A DNA stretch of 64,000 nucleotides from Coptis chinensis (taxonomy: Eukaryota; Streptophyta; Magnoliopsida; Ranunculales; Ranunculaceae), in assembly GCA_015680905.1 (NCBI GenBank), contig CM027384.1:69819001-69883000 (forward strand). The letters are read 5' to 3'. Shown here in pieces: positions 11,889 to 22,398 of this stretch. Position 1 is the first letter of the stretch. Each line of letters opens with the position of its first letter. The notes under the pieces are model-generated. The model saw only the letters and a program-made list of their open reading frames with translations, did not search any database and had not been told where the DNA came from. A program made the translations under genes and the position numbers.

Positions 11889-12304
11889 TGTAACTACAAG
11901 AATTACACCCTAAGAAATTACTAGTCTCCTTCTCTTACTCTTCTCTCGTCCTTTCTTTTTTTCTCCTTTTTCTTTCTCTCTCTTTGTCCTTATACTTTTC
12001 TTCTTTCTAACCGCTCTCTCTTGTTCGTCCATCCACCCTGATCCTACGTGCATCAGCTTGCCACCTGTCCCACAACATACACCGCAGTTTTCGGCAATTA
12101 GGGTTCCGCGGCTCCTATTCAATGCACCCTGTAGTATTTTCATTACTCTGACTACTGCCCACTCACCACCCCTACAATTCCCCGCAGTTCTTGAAGGGTA
12201 TGGTGCCGCGGCTCAGATCCGCTGCACCTAGTCTTCTCTTCACTATTCTGTATACGGACCCTTTGCCACCAAAGATGTCACATGCCACGAATTTGACCCC
12301 TACA
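11889..12304 (-). repeat. Element A: 5' LTR (416 bp) with adjacent primer-binding site
   Basis: On the minus strand the LTR starts TGTAGGGGTCAAATTCG at 12304 and ends CTTGTAGTTACA at 11889. Immediately after comes TTTGGCGCCGTCTGTGGGGA (11869-11888), a primer-binding site of the kind known in Tat/Ogre elements. The flank just outside is GTGAC (12305-12309), the expected target duplication; its partner is off the left edge. Inside, the block CGCAG...CCGCGGCTC...TGCACC occurs twice about 100 bp apart, so part of the LTR is duplicated. Confidence 0.82.
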
Positions 12305-13080
12305 GTGACTACATTCACTTCACCTTGGTTTGGATTACTTGTACCTGGGGCATTGTTGAGTTAAAAGGCAGTGTTTGCTGGCTTAGGGTTTGGAACTGCT
12401 TGTCCAGGAAACACGCCCTTTTGACTTTTATCCTGAGCTAAAAGTTGAAGAGATTGTTGGATAGATGTCAGGATTTGAGACTGTTGATTCATGTATGCCA
12501 GGAAGGTCTCAGTCGTCTTATTAGTAGAAGGTTGCACAGGTGGAGCAGCAGGAACTAGTTCACGGTTATTGTTGGTGGGCTAAGGATGATATCCATAATT
12601 TTGATTCAAGGGAACAAGGCTGCTGTTGTTTTGGTAGGTAGGATTTGAATTGCAAGGAACCTGATTTTGACTTTGTTGGTACAGTTGATTATTCCCTTGA
12701 TGGTATGGAATATAGTTGGTGGATGGTCGAATAGGCGGATTGGTGAAACTTGGAGGAGCCATCTACTATGTATTTGGTCGCCAAGTGAGATTCGGATGTT
12801 GTCTCCACGGTGCATTAGGGATGATGAATGCATAAGTTTCTTCAGATGTTTGGGCAGTGGAGTCATATAACAAGGGACAATATGCATCATGATGGTCAGG
12901 ACTTAGGCAAAGAAAACACGGGGAAGTGTTAACGTTCATTCTTGTTTTAGTTTTTGATCGTTCACTTGAACTGTGAGAGCATCTACCTTCTTGGTTAGGG
13001 ACTCAATCAAAGTTTTTAATTCAAGATCAAGTTTGACCTCAAACATTGATGTAACTTTAGGAGAAGTATCTTGAGATGAT
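12305..13080 (-). pseudogene. Scrap D: Athila-type gag fragment
   Basis: Minus-strand translation in several frames shows Athila gag features: SLTKKVDALTVQVNDQK, a TLTLPRVFFA block, an Asn/Gln-rich stretch (NQNYGYHP), QQSLQLLAQDKSQKGVFPGQ and NPNQGEVNVVT. It is alignable with the gag of element C (KGVFPGH, NPK, GELNAITT). Bounded on the left by the LTR of A and on the right by the LTR of B, it has no LTR of its own in view. Broken, with several breaks. It is one of the oldest layers in this part of the window. Confidence 0.75.
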
Positions 13081-14380
13081 TGATAAATTGTAAAACAATA
13101 GTTTTACCAACTCTTAACTATTTATGCTATGAATAAGAAAAACTAAAGCTTATTTACTATTAGATTATCAAAGTTCTCTACGCTCGGTTATCATGAAATA
13201 TACGGAGTAGAGAATTCATTCCACTCCTAGTTGTTTAGACATAAGTTTCCAAGGTTTAAACGATTCTAACAAAACATATGAGAGTAATGGATTTAATTAT
13301 ACTAATGTGGTGATTATAATTATGATAACTAGATTATACTAATGACAATTTAATACTAAGATGTGAATATGGAGAAGGGATTAGGGGAATTTGATTCTAC
13401 TTGATGTATATCTAATATGTTAGTGTAGATTATTGCAATCCTGACCAATTAAGATTAAGTGTTTGATCCCTAATTATTCATGTCAATCTCTGCCAACTAA
13501 TAATTAGCATGTGAGGAAGTTCAACCCATTCTCATGGCGAATCAACTAACCTGCTAGAGTGAAACTCTTAAGAAGCAATAATCCTAACTAACACATCAAG
13601 TCTCCATCAAACCCCTCTAACGAAGGTTTAGCTAGAAGTCATTAGACTATCATTGATATATGAATAAGAAGAAGACATAATGAAGAACAATAACTTGGAT
13701 TTTAATTTATTAATCTAATGGAATAATAAAGAACAAACAACTAACTTAAAACTAATGAAAAGCTATATGAATTAAAACCTAGATATCTAATTAAGTATAT
13801 CTTGAGTTATGCCTTAGTACTCTTTATATAAGAGAGGGCTAGGTTTACAATTCCGTGCATGGGCCTTGGAGCTATGTTTTGGGCCCTTAAATCAAGCCTA
13901 AAACCTAATTACTTAAGTCTAAAAAAGTTTCTTTGCTGGAAATTATTGCAATAGCCTTTTCGTCTACTTTTGCTTTTCTGATTGGGTCAATGCCTAGACC
14001 ATTAGAAATCTATTTTTGAACCGGTCGTTTTGACATATAATAGGCCCAATTCCGAGGTCTGAGTCCAAAGATACGGCCTGCGGAAGTTCTGTTGATGTTT
14101 CCGCTCTATTTCTGCCCGCGTTGACTTTGACTTTTTAGCTTTGATCGGGATTTAAAAAGGCTTTTTCTCCTTGAATCTTGGCCTTTAAGCATTGAACTTC
14201 TTAGCAACCAACCTTTGCTATTTTATCTCGCAAAAGTGACATATTTCTTCTCATATTCGACTCCAAAACCTGAAATACACAAAAGCACGTAAACAGTACT
14301 AACTCTTATTTATTATACACATAATTGGTTTAAATGTAATATTATTAAGGGGTTAAAACTACAGGTTTGGGCTCTTATCA
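13081..14380 (-). repeat. Element B: 3' LTR (about 1.3 kb)
   Basis: Minus strand starts TGATAAGAGCCC (14380) and ends in ...TTTATCA (13081), matching the ends of the LTRs at 20924-22398 and 31293-32828. A TATA-like run, TTTATATAA, lies near 13820, with a weaker copy of the TTTTGGGC...GCCTAAAAC inverted pair just upstream in the sense of transcription. It is clearly more divergent than the other two LTRs of this type. Confidence 0.82.
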
Positions 14381-14396
14381 AACCACCCCCAAACAG
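14381..14396 (-). promoter_or_regulatory. Element B: polypurine tract
   Basis: Minus strand reads TTTGGGGGTGGTT directly before the LTR start TGATAAG. This is the expected plus-strand primer for reverse transcription. The same GGGGTGGTT block precedes the LTR of element C at 31293. Confidence 0.8.
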
Positions 14397-15547
14397 CATT
14401 TTGCTTGTCCTCAAGCAAATATGAGAAATTAAAATATGTGACCAAAAATGGAGTTCTAACTAATCTCGTTTCGCTGAGTGCAATTGCATTTAACATATGT
14501 AATAAGGCCTGAAACCACTAGGAATTCCTTAGTGGACGAGTTATAGCCTCGTGAGAGTTTTCCAGAGAATGTACTCACAAACTTCTTCTATACTACAACG
14601 ACTAAGAAATAAAATTATTGTTTCCTACTTTATTCTCATATATCTATACATCTCACTAGCAATGAATACAAAATAATCAATTTGAAATCTAAGCTAATAC
14701 GTGTATAATAATCAATCATTTACGGATAAACATATATATAATGAACTATGCTATGAAATGTAATAACAGGTCCGTTTCTAAAACTTTGGAATAGCGTCCT
14801 TAAGTAGGTCCTCACATATATGTTAAGACAAAAATACTCTGATTTTTCAACTCAAGTTTTGCTCACTCCAGTGCGCAGTGGGCACAATTTACCTTACAAT
14901 CTCAATGACACACAAGGAAGCCAAAGTCAATCAAACACATCTTCCACTTACTATCACACTAACCTATTCCTAATTGAGCTAGAGGTCTTTATTAGGTGTT
15001 GTGGGGATTAGGTGATGGTTTAAGAATAAAGGAAATGGATATTCAAAAAGGACAAGTATGAGAAGATAGAGTCTTCATATTATGTAACTAGAGAAAACCT
15101 TGTTCTTACTTTGCTTCTACACTTTGTTTCCATCCTTAGCTATTTTTTTCTTTTTCTTTTGGCTTTTGATTCCTTTGATTATGTTTTTGGAGTTCTAACT
15201 TTTTATTTTATTTACTTTTTATTTATGAATTTTAACTATCAAACAAGTGCATATTATACATATATTATCCTAATAGGTGCCTTAAATTACGCGTGTTTCT
15301 ATGCCACTCCCAAACAAGAACATGCTTTGACCTCAAAATATTAAAATAAGAAGGGTAGGAAATACCATGGAAATACGTAAAAATTGAAGAACATCTGCAA
15401 AACAAATTTAGAACATACTAATATAGATAAATAAAAACAGACGCAACTCTATATGAGTTTCAGCCGTTATGGGGATAACAAAAAATGAAATTGCTTGAGA
15501 CATAAGCAGACACTAGCAAAACTTAAAACTTACCTCATATCCCGCAT
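14397..15547. other. Element B: 3' non-coding region with a conserved stem-loop block
   Basis: No coding content was recognised. At 14515-14552 two hairpins adjoin: CCACTA...TAGTGG, then ACGAG-TTATAGC-CTCGT, preceded by CAATTGCATTTAACATATG. The same block is found at the equivalent place in C (31105-31190) and, in part, in F (47050-47122). The rest is AT-rich and alignable with C 29600-31280 in places. Confidence 0.7.
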
Positions 15548-16514
15548 TTACACGTTGTCGTCCTCCTCAATAAAGAATTGAGGTTCCTTGGCATCCTGCC
15601 ACGCCATGATAATTTGCCAGGCCTCACGCCATTTATCATTTACAATCGCTAACCTGTTAAGCACCACTTGGTCGGATGGGGTGTAATGGGCAACCCAATT
15701 AGGTTGTAGCCTCCACCCCAGCCAAGTCATTGCATGGAAAGAATGTATAATGCAGTTGGTGGGTCATACAATGTCAACCCCAACCCAATCCGTGAAACGG
15801 GCTGGAAAAAAACATAGCATGATTCGACAAACTAAGATAGGCATAAGAAGATGCTTATGCCCTCATACTATGGGCTCGTGCTAAACTAGAAACTAAGGTC
15901 CGGGGAAGGTCATAGAGCATACGTCCCGTAGTTAGAGCAAGGAAGACGTTACAAGTGGTGTCATTCGCAGAAGAAAAATGTCATTCCCCTAATATGTTTA
16001 GCATTATAAAGAAAATCACCGTGCCCACGTTTATGGATAGGCTACCAAGGGCTACGTTATATTGCCCTTGGTCCTCGACACGAAAAATCCCCGCCCCATA
16101 GGTCTCATGCAAAAACTTATAGGTGTAGACATACATATTATCTACCCAATAACCCCAAGGATTTTGGAATTCAGCAGGCATATACAGTGCAAGAGCAAAA
16201 GCCAACAAGAACTTGGTTATGTCCATTGTTTCATCGCCAATGGTGACAAAGAACACTTGTTCTCTATCCGGTCTTTCAAAGATCTAACAATGCTCTTAAA
16301 AATAAGTTGTAAATGCAGGAGAATATAGTTCATCCGAGCTTACCATTAGAGGCTGCCATCCTGCCTGCATAATCACATCGCGGAACCAATATCCATACGT
16401 GTCACTTGCGAACAAGTCTTCGAATGATTGCTCCGGAATGATCTGAGGAGACTTCATATCACACACACACACACACTCTAGAACTGCTGGAAACAACCTC
16501 AGAATAACCCACAA
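15548..16514 (-). pseudogene. Element B: ORFy remnant (second post-integrase gene)
   Basis: Frames here show IIPEQSFEDLFASDTYGYWF and WQPLMVSSDELYS (16296-16514), then TMDITKFLLAFALALYMP and YVYTYKFLHETYGAGIF...YNVALGSLSINVGT (15981-16256), then VVLNRLAIVNDKWREAWQI (15548-15730). It is the counterpart of 28617-29554 in C. The layout of motifs mirrors that of ORFx, so I read it as a diverged duplicate of the same domain. No transmembrane segment or signal peptide is convincing. Function unknown. Its place after integrase is where some Athila elements carry an env-like gene. Broken, several breaks. Confidence 0.65.
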
Positions 16515-17247
16515 AAAATTAGAACTGGAATTGGCTACGGAGGTGAAGGGCGCGGGCGCACTCGAGATTGCCGGTGGAAGGGTGCGGGCGCGCTCTTACC
16601 TTACGAGAGGTCCCAATATTTTGAGGGCGGGCGCACTCTGACTTTAGGCAAAGTAGAAGGCATGCGCGCACTGTGTATGATGAGTGCTATGAAGTGAAAA
16701 TCAAAGGTAAAGTGAAAGATGCAAAGTGAGAGGTGTGATGTGAAGTTGAGAGTGAACCAAAGATTTATAGAGAACTAGTTTCTAAGTTCCACAAGTTTCC
16801 CGGCTAGATAAGGCAACATGATGGAATAAGATAGTTCTAAATCCAAAAATAGAAACAGACAAGAGGCATACTCTTAAACCAAACCAATAGCTTTTTGGCT
16901 AGAATTAAAATAACAATCATCTAATTATGACTCCTTGAGGTTGCACCAAACAACACTAGCTAATTCTAGCTACACTAATTTAGCAACATACTCACACAAT
17001 TCAATCATAATCAAGCAGGCAATAAATTTTGACAAAAATACGTGGATATGATTAAAGGCATTGCTAAATTAATAATTCCACACACAAACAAGTTGGAAGG
17101 GTGGGATTCACGATACAAAACATAACATAAACCAGAAATTAAAACAACTTCAAATTTAAAAAAAAAAAAACAATTATAGAATTCAAATATTAACTACTTA
17201 ACTAAACAATTCGGAATCAAAATCTACGAAAAACAAGAAAACAAGTC
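16515..17247. other. Element B: spacer between ORFx and ORFy
   Basis: The first 150 bp are GC-richer, with three repeats of GGGCGCGGGCGCAC-like sequence (16540-16670), corresponding to the GCGC-rich leader before ORFy in C (28380-28560). A short CA run lies at 16459-16476 just inside ORFy. The remainder is AT-rich without recognisable content. A promoter or splice acceptor for ORFy could lie in the GC-rich part; this is inference. Confidence 0.45.
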
Positions 17248-18386
17248 TTAACACCACAATAATACAAAAAACAACTGGCCACGAGATGAGGATGGGCCAG
17301 AGTCATCTGTCCTACGTCGATGACGCTCGTGCCTCACAGAGTCATCAGAAGAAGAACCCTCATGAGGTGGAAAATATCGTAGAACTTCTACTTGGAATCT
17401 ACGTTGTTGCTCCATAAATGCATTCATAGCTCCCCAACACTCATTCTCATGCTGGACGAGAGTCTCCATGTTAGCCTGGAGATCCCGGTGACTATCATTG
17501 ATCTTCCTAAAATTCTCATGAATGGTAACCTGCCTAATCTGAAGATCCTCACAAATGGTATTAAGAGAACGCATGCCACGATATAGTAAGGAGGCATGGG
17601 CTTCATCCGTAGTAGCCTTTTCCCAAACTCCGGCATCAAAACACGACGTCTCATCCTCATCCTCCTCACTCGATTCCGTCTCAACACCCCTATCCTCAGG
17701 GAACTTCCACTTCCTCTAAATACATTCCTTATAAATATGTAGATTTACATGCAACTTCAACATAATTCTATCGGTTTTCAGAACACAGCCCCAATGCATC
17801 ATAATCTTTGTAATCAAAGTAGGGAAGGGTGCATTATTTATACCAACGCATCTAATCTCAGCTATTAAGAAGTCGAGGATGCAAAAATCATACCTCTTCT
17901 CCTGAAAAACCCAGAGAACATGCAGACAGTTCGAATTGATGTCACTGACTTTCATAGTGCAAATGACATTCCGACCAACCTATTGAGCTACAGCCAGCTG
18001 GTTGGTTCGCAGAGACGATTGCCGAACACAATGTGATTTCGCATTGTATGGCCCTTCCAATACAGTCTTCCTCATCAAAGCCTCAATTCCTCCTAACTGA
18101 GATTCCTGCAATGTAAGTGTGAGGTGTTTTGCCTCAATGCCAAGAATCCTAGACAACACACCTGTAAACAATTCCCTCCTCCTACAATTCACTTTCACAA
18201 AAATCTTCCGACCCTCAATCTCCCCTTCTTATAAAAACTCAACACCAAATCGGTGTGATAAAAATCATTCGCCGAATACCACAACTTTTTCCACCTCCTA
18301 CTAATCATCTCGGTATCATAACAGGGGGAAAATTGGTTGGAAGTAAAAGCTTGTTCCGGAAGAATTTTTTGGTTTTGAGAAGCCAT
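17248..18386 (-). pseudogene. Element B: ORFx remnant (first post-integrase gene, plant transposon-protein family)
   Basis: The frame opens at 18386 with MASQNQKILPEQAFTSNQF and continues WKKLWYSANDFYHTDLVLSFY. Further segments show GIEALMRKTVLEGPYNAKSHC (17980-18198), INSNCLHVLWVFQEKRYDF with LITKIMMHWG (17716-17955), and an acidic then coiled tail with IHENFRKINDSHRDLQANME (17248-17574). It matches the plant 'putative transposon protein' family seen downstream of integrase in Athila-type elements. Its biochemical role is not known. The closest relative is C 26657-27781. Broken, several breaks. Confidence 0.7.
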
Positions 18387-19439
18387 TGAGGTTTTGATTT
18401 CGAATTTGTGGTGAATGCAAGGTGGGGAAGAGTTTTAATTGAAACTCTATTGAAAATCTGGAGTGGGTTGTGGTGGGTAATGTAGATTTATTTTTTATTT
18501 TTTATTTATTTATTTTGAATGGTAATGGAGGTGTGGAGAAGATGAAGAACGCGAAGGGTTTTTAGCTCTTGAGGTTTTGGGAATCACGTGCGAGACACGT
18601 GCGTATGTAAGGAAACCTTTTTGGGCCCAAGCCCAAAACAAATTCCAAAATACCCATTCTGTCCTATGTCGCGTAAAATTAAAACTTAAATTCCCGATTC
18701 GTTAACGGTCTGATTTTTGCGAATGAGCTATGAAAACGATCATCAAAGAGAGTACAATCTAATGATATATAAAAACACTCAAATCTAACTATAGTTGACA
18801 TATCAGAAAATAGAAAACACCTCGAAGTGTGTGCATGACTTAAGTTATGTGAGCAAAAGGAATCTAAATTCATAGATAGTGTCAAACCGAATTAAAATAC
18901 GACTCAATGACATAAACAACAAGAATAGGAAGTTGAGCGATCAAGAATGGAAAGACCAACACCCCATCCCCAAACAAATTTTTGTAAACATAGTTTAGAA
19001 AATTTGTTTTAAAAATGTGGGTCTTTTAAAGTCAGATTCCCAAGACTTGCTAGATTAATATTTTTATTTCATAATATGGTTTACTTTCATGAATAAGGTT
19101 TAATATAAAGGGAAAAAAATAGAGCAATAAAGACATAATTCACACCATGGAGAAACATGACTCAAAAATCGAGAAAACATGCAAGAGTGGAAAATGTGAA
19201 TTATGTTAAACGTAGACTTAGGATCCGGTACTTACAACCACACACTCCAAAGGGAGGGTGGTTACCTGAATGGTGCACTCACCAAAATATGAAAATGAAA
19301 GGAAGTACACCAAACATCAAAGGTCACTCCTCATAGACAGGGTCCTGTAAAAGGACATCCTCCACATTTGAGGACATTAACTGATGAAAATATTTTAACC
19401 GTTGGCCATTAACTTGAAAGGTACTGTTGTCCTTGGGAT
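18387..19439. other. Element B: spacer between integrase and ORFx, with the conserved 26-nt motif
   Basis: Non-coding. It holds one copy of a 26-nt motif at 19021-19046 (minus-sense start GTCTTGGGAATC, end AAAAGAC) that recurs in C and F. Near 19280-19295 (minus) a strong donor-like TTGGTGAGTGCACC and a second GGTAACC are kept in C as well. This could be the control or splicing region for ORFx; inference only. Confidence 0.6.
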
Positions 19440-20162
19440 TTACCAAGGTAATTCCCCGTAAGGGGTGACTTTAGCAACCAGAAAAGGACCAGACCAACGG
19501 GTTTTTAATTTTCCAGGGAAAATGTGCAAACGGGAGTTGTAAAGCAAGACCTTTTGACCAACTACAAACTCTTTACGCAAAATTTGTTTATCATGAACAC
19601 GTTTCATGTTAGCTTTATAATCTTTCGCGAGATCATAAGAATCATTACGGATTTCTTCAAGCTCATTTAATTGCAATTTGCGCCTAACACCTACCTCATC
19701 ATAATTGAAGTTAAGGCTCTTTATAACCCACATACCACAGTGCTCTAATTCAACGAGCAAGTGACAAGGTTTTCCAAACACAAGTCTAAAGGGAGACATA
19801 CCTATAGGAGTTTTAAAAGCAGTCCGATATGCCCATAAGGCATCAATAAGACGCTTAGACCAATCTTTCCTATCAAGATTTACTGTTGTTTCTAATATTT
19901 TATTTATTTTCCTATTAGAGACTTCTATCTGGCCACTAGTTTGTGGATGATAAGGAATTGCCACCTTATGGGTAACTCCATACTTTTTAACTAAAGAAGC
20001 AACAACTATGTTATAAAAATACGTTTCACCATCACTGATGATGGCTTTAAGAATGCCAAAATGACAGAAAATGTATTCCTTAACAAAATACACAACTGTC
20101 TTATGGTCATTGCTACGGCAAACCATGACCTCTATCAATTTCACTACAAGAATACTGAGCAT
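19440..20162 (-). pseudogene. Element B: integrase, C-terminal half
   Basis: An open stretch with the second half of the integrase catalytic core ([52 protein letters not shown]) and the C-terminal strand-transfer-associated domain ([31 protein letters not shown]). The [13 protein letters not shown] signature is typical of Athila integrases. In living relatives this enzyme inserts the cDNA. Its N-terminal zinc-finger part is not recognised. Fossil. Confidence 0.85.
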
Positions 20163-20400
20163 TTGGGGGGATGCGGAAATCCCCCACTGGGTCTGCTAGA
20201 ACGATGCAAGATTTAGGGCTATCGCTCAAGGTTTTATAAAAGTCAGAGAGAGGAGTCTCTCTTTCTTCATCCATAATATCAGGTGGTGTGTGTGAAATAG
20301 TAGCTAGAGGTGTAGTGGGTGGGAAACTAGATAGACTTGTTTGTTGACGTTGCCGTGTAATTACGTTAGTTGTTTTTCTTCGACCAGACCTTAATCTCAT
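20113..20400 (-). pseudogene. Element B: gag N-terminus
   Basis: The frame starts MRLRSGRRKTTN at 20400 and continues PLATISHTPPDIM and [19 protein letters not shown]. Element C has a near-identical stretch on the other strand from 22399. Only the head of gag is recognisable. Fossil. Confidence 0.75.
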
Positions 20401-20923
20401 GCAAGACTAAGTCAAACTTAACTTAACATGCAACACTCTAAACAATTCTGATATACTAGTAGAAACCTCTAACCGGAGACGCGAGGTGTGGAAGAAAGGA
20501 ATATCTGATCAAGCGTCCTTGCTTCGCTTTTATGAATAGCGTCTTGTTTCTGGCGTGTTCAGTGTATATAACAAGTTAAAACACGAAAAACTGAAAAATC
20601 GAAATTGAAACAAACTGTGGAAATCCGCAAATTTCAGCTTAGGGATAGTCTTTCGCTTTGAAGCGTGATCGCTCCGTGTTCCATAGCTTTAGCTGGTCAC
20701 GCTTCGGTATGGGGAATTGGTCGCTCTATGTTCCAGCGTTTGAAAGGCGCCGCTTCGCTTTGGGTCGCGACTCCGTGTAATTTTTCGCGGAACTTTTCAA
20801 TGTTGAAACGAACAACCACAATATGAATCAAACAAGGGTGGGTGGGTGAAATGGGACTTAAAAATGACTAATTATACTATGAAAACAATGCTAAAGTGAA
20901 ACTAAGATGGCAGCGGCGCCATT
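20401..20923 (-). promoter_or_regulatory. Element B: primer-binding site and gag leader
   Basis: Directly inside the LTR the minus strand reads AATGGCGCCGCTGCCATC (20906-20923). This resembles the Athila primer site complementary to the 3' end of tRNA-Asp (TGGCGCCGTTGCC). A leader of about 500 nt follows before gag. It contains an imperfect repeat (GATCGCTCCGTGTTCCA... and GGTCGCTCTATGTTCCA...; 20668-20745) in a locally GC-richer stretch that may correspond to a packaging or structured leader. Confidence 0.75.
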
Positions 20924-22398
20924 TGATAAACATAAAAAATAAATAGTTTACCTACGAAATGAACGATGAAACTCAAAACGTAAGTAAACTAAAACTTATT
21001 ACGAGTCTATATTTATCAAAGTTTCTACTCTCTTTCTATTGAACAGATATAGTGGAGTAGGAAGTTCGTTCCACTCCTAGTTCTTTAGCATGTGATGTTT
21101 TCTAGTTAACTAATCGGTATTAAGTCTAATGAGAGTTTTACGAGGGGGAATTATACTACGATGCAACTACCCACAAGGTACAAACTATAATTGATTCAAC
21201 TACGGAAATACTACGTTGATTCTATAATAAGGAATTAGGGGGGATTGATTCCACCTTAACTCAACTTAACTCACTAACGAATTAATCGTAATCCGAATTG
21301 AATCGCTACGAGAACAATTGGTTCTTCCTAATCCCTAATTACACATGACATTTCTACCAATTCATAACTAGCATGTGAACGATTAAACCCATTCTCATGG
21401 CGAATTAATTGTTTCTAGAGTGGAATAGAAATTATGATGACTCTACGATAATCGGAATCAAGCTTTCATCAAGGCTTCTCAACCCCCTCTAATGGAGGTT
21501 TAGCCGAGAATCATTTCGCAATCATTTCCATATGAATTATAGCTACACATCATATTAAAATTCTAACTTAACTAATTTAACTAACAATAATTAAAATATA
21601 ATTAACAACTAAGAAATGATAATCAACAAGAATTAAAACTAGATCTAATAGATTGAAATAACAAAAACCGAAATGACAAGAATAATCACTATTTTATTTA
21701 TCTAATGAATGATATTCAATGATTCAAGAAATTAATCTAAAACAAGAAAATGAAATTCTAAAACTAAGTTCTAAAACTCATTAATGGAGGCTAACTAATC
21801 TAATTCTAATCTAGGTCTAACTATCTACCATTAACCAAGAGCTAAGCTTTTGTTTTTATACTTTCAGATCCAAAAATCATGCATGGGCTTGGAGCCATGT
21901 TTTGGGCCAGAGAATCAGGCCCAAAACCCAATTCTTTCAGTCTAAAAAGGCATCTTCAGCTGCAGTTGGCTTCAACAGACTTTTCTTCCACTTTTGCTTC
22001 TCTGATTGGATCAAGGCTTGGACCATTGGAAAGCTCTTTCCGAGTCGGTCATTTTGACATAAGGTAGGCCCCATTCCGAGGTCTGAGTCCAAAGATATGG
22101 CCTTCGGAAGTTCACGACTTGTGTGTTCCCCTTACGCCCGGCGTCGACTTTTCAGCTTTTGACTGGGCTTTAGAAAGGCTTTGTCTTCTTGAATCTTGGC
22201 CTTTAGTCACAGAACTCCTTAGTAACCGACCTTTTCTCCTTTATCTCACTAAAGTGGCACATTTCTGCACATAATGGACTTTGAAGCCTGAAATGCATAA
22301 AAACACGTAATCAGTGTTAACTCTTAATTATTACTCACATAATTGGTCTAAAAGTATGACTGTTACAGGGTTAAAACTACATTTTTGGGCTCTTATCA
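20924..22398 (-). repeat. Element B: 5' LTR (about 1.48 kb)
   Basis: Minus strand starts TGATAAGAGCCCAAAAATG at 22398 and ends TTTATGTTTATCA at 20924, followed by the primer-binding site. TATA-like GTATAAAAACA lies near 21855. Upstream of it (minus sense) is a perfect 10-bp inverted pair GTTTTGGGCC...GGCCCAAAAC (21899-21927). By eye it is about 90% like the 3' LTR of element C in inverted orientation, and much less like the LTR at 13081-14380. Confidence 0.88.

Larger units (their letters stand above)
9310..12304 (-). mobile_element. Element A: Tat-type Ty3/gypsy retrotransposon, 5' part
   Basis: Parts in minus-strand order: 5' LTR 11889-12304, primer-binding site, gag-protease ORF 9911-11545, first part of reverse transcriptase 9310-9739, then the CACTA insertion. 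The rest lies beyond the left edge. Gag of the FERYDGKGDPTDHLHHFR type and a primer site starting TGGCGCCGTCTG place it in the Tat/Ogre group. It is inserted in an older Athila-type gag (D). It is broken: about one break in the visible coding part plus the CACTA insertion. It is younger than D and older than the CACTA insertion. Confidence 0.85.
13081..22398 (-). mobile_element. Element B: Athila-type Ty3/gypsy retrotransposon
   Basis: Parts in minus order: 5' LTR 20924-22398, primer-binding site 20908-20921, gag start 20113-20400, integrase 19440-20162, ORFx 17248-18386, ORFy 15548-16514, polypurine tract 14381-14394, 3' LTR 13081-14380. Protease and reverse transcriptase are not recognisable. 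It is broken, with large missing blocks and many smaller breaks. Flanks differ (GATGAT on the left, CTAGT on the right), so no target duplication is visible. By eye the two LTRs are only roughly 80% alike, which means either great age or descent from two different elements by recombination. Confidence 0.82.

Noticed and set aside
15111-15344. 77-codon hydrophobic frame that could be a small membrane protein
   Set aside because: It lies in the 3' non-coding part of element B; the composition reflects a T-rich tract, and the same region in element C gives no such frame.
15548-18386. ORFx and ORFy as viral envelope genes
   Set aside because: Position fits env-like genes, but no signal peptide, glycoprotein-like Cys pattern or convincing membrane segments are seen; kept as plant transposon-protein family.
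20905-20923. Possible tRNA fragment (GGCGCC-containing)
   Set aside because: It is the primer-binding site of element B, complementary to a tRNA end; no cloverleaf surrounds it.
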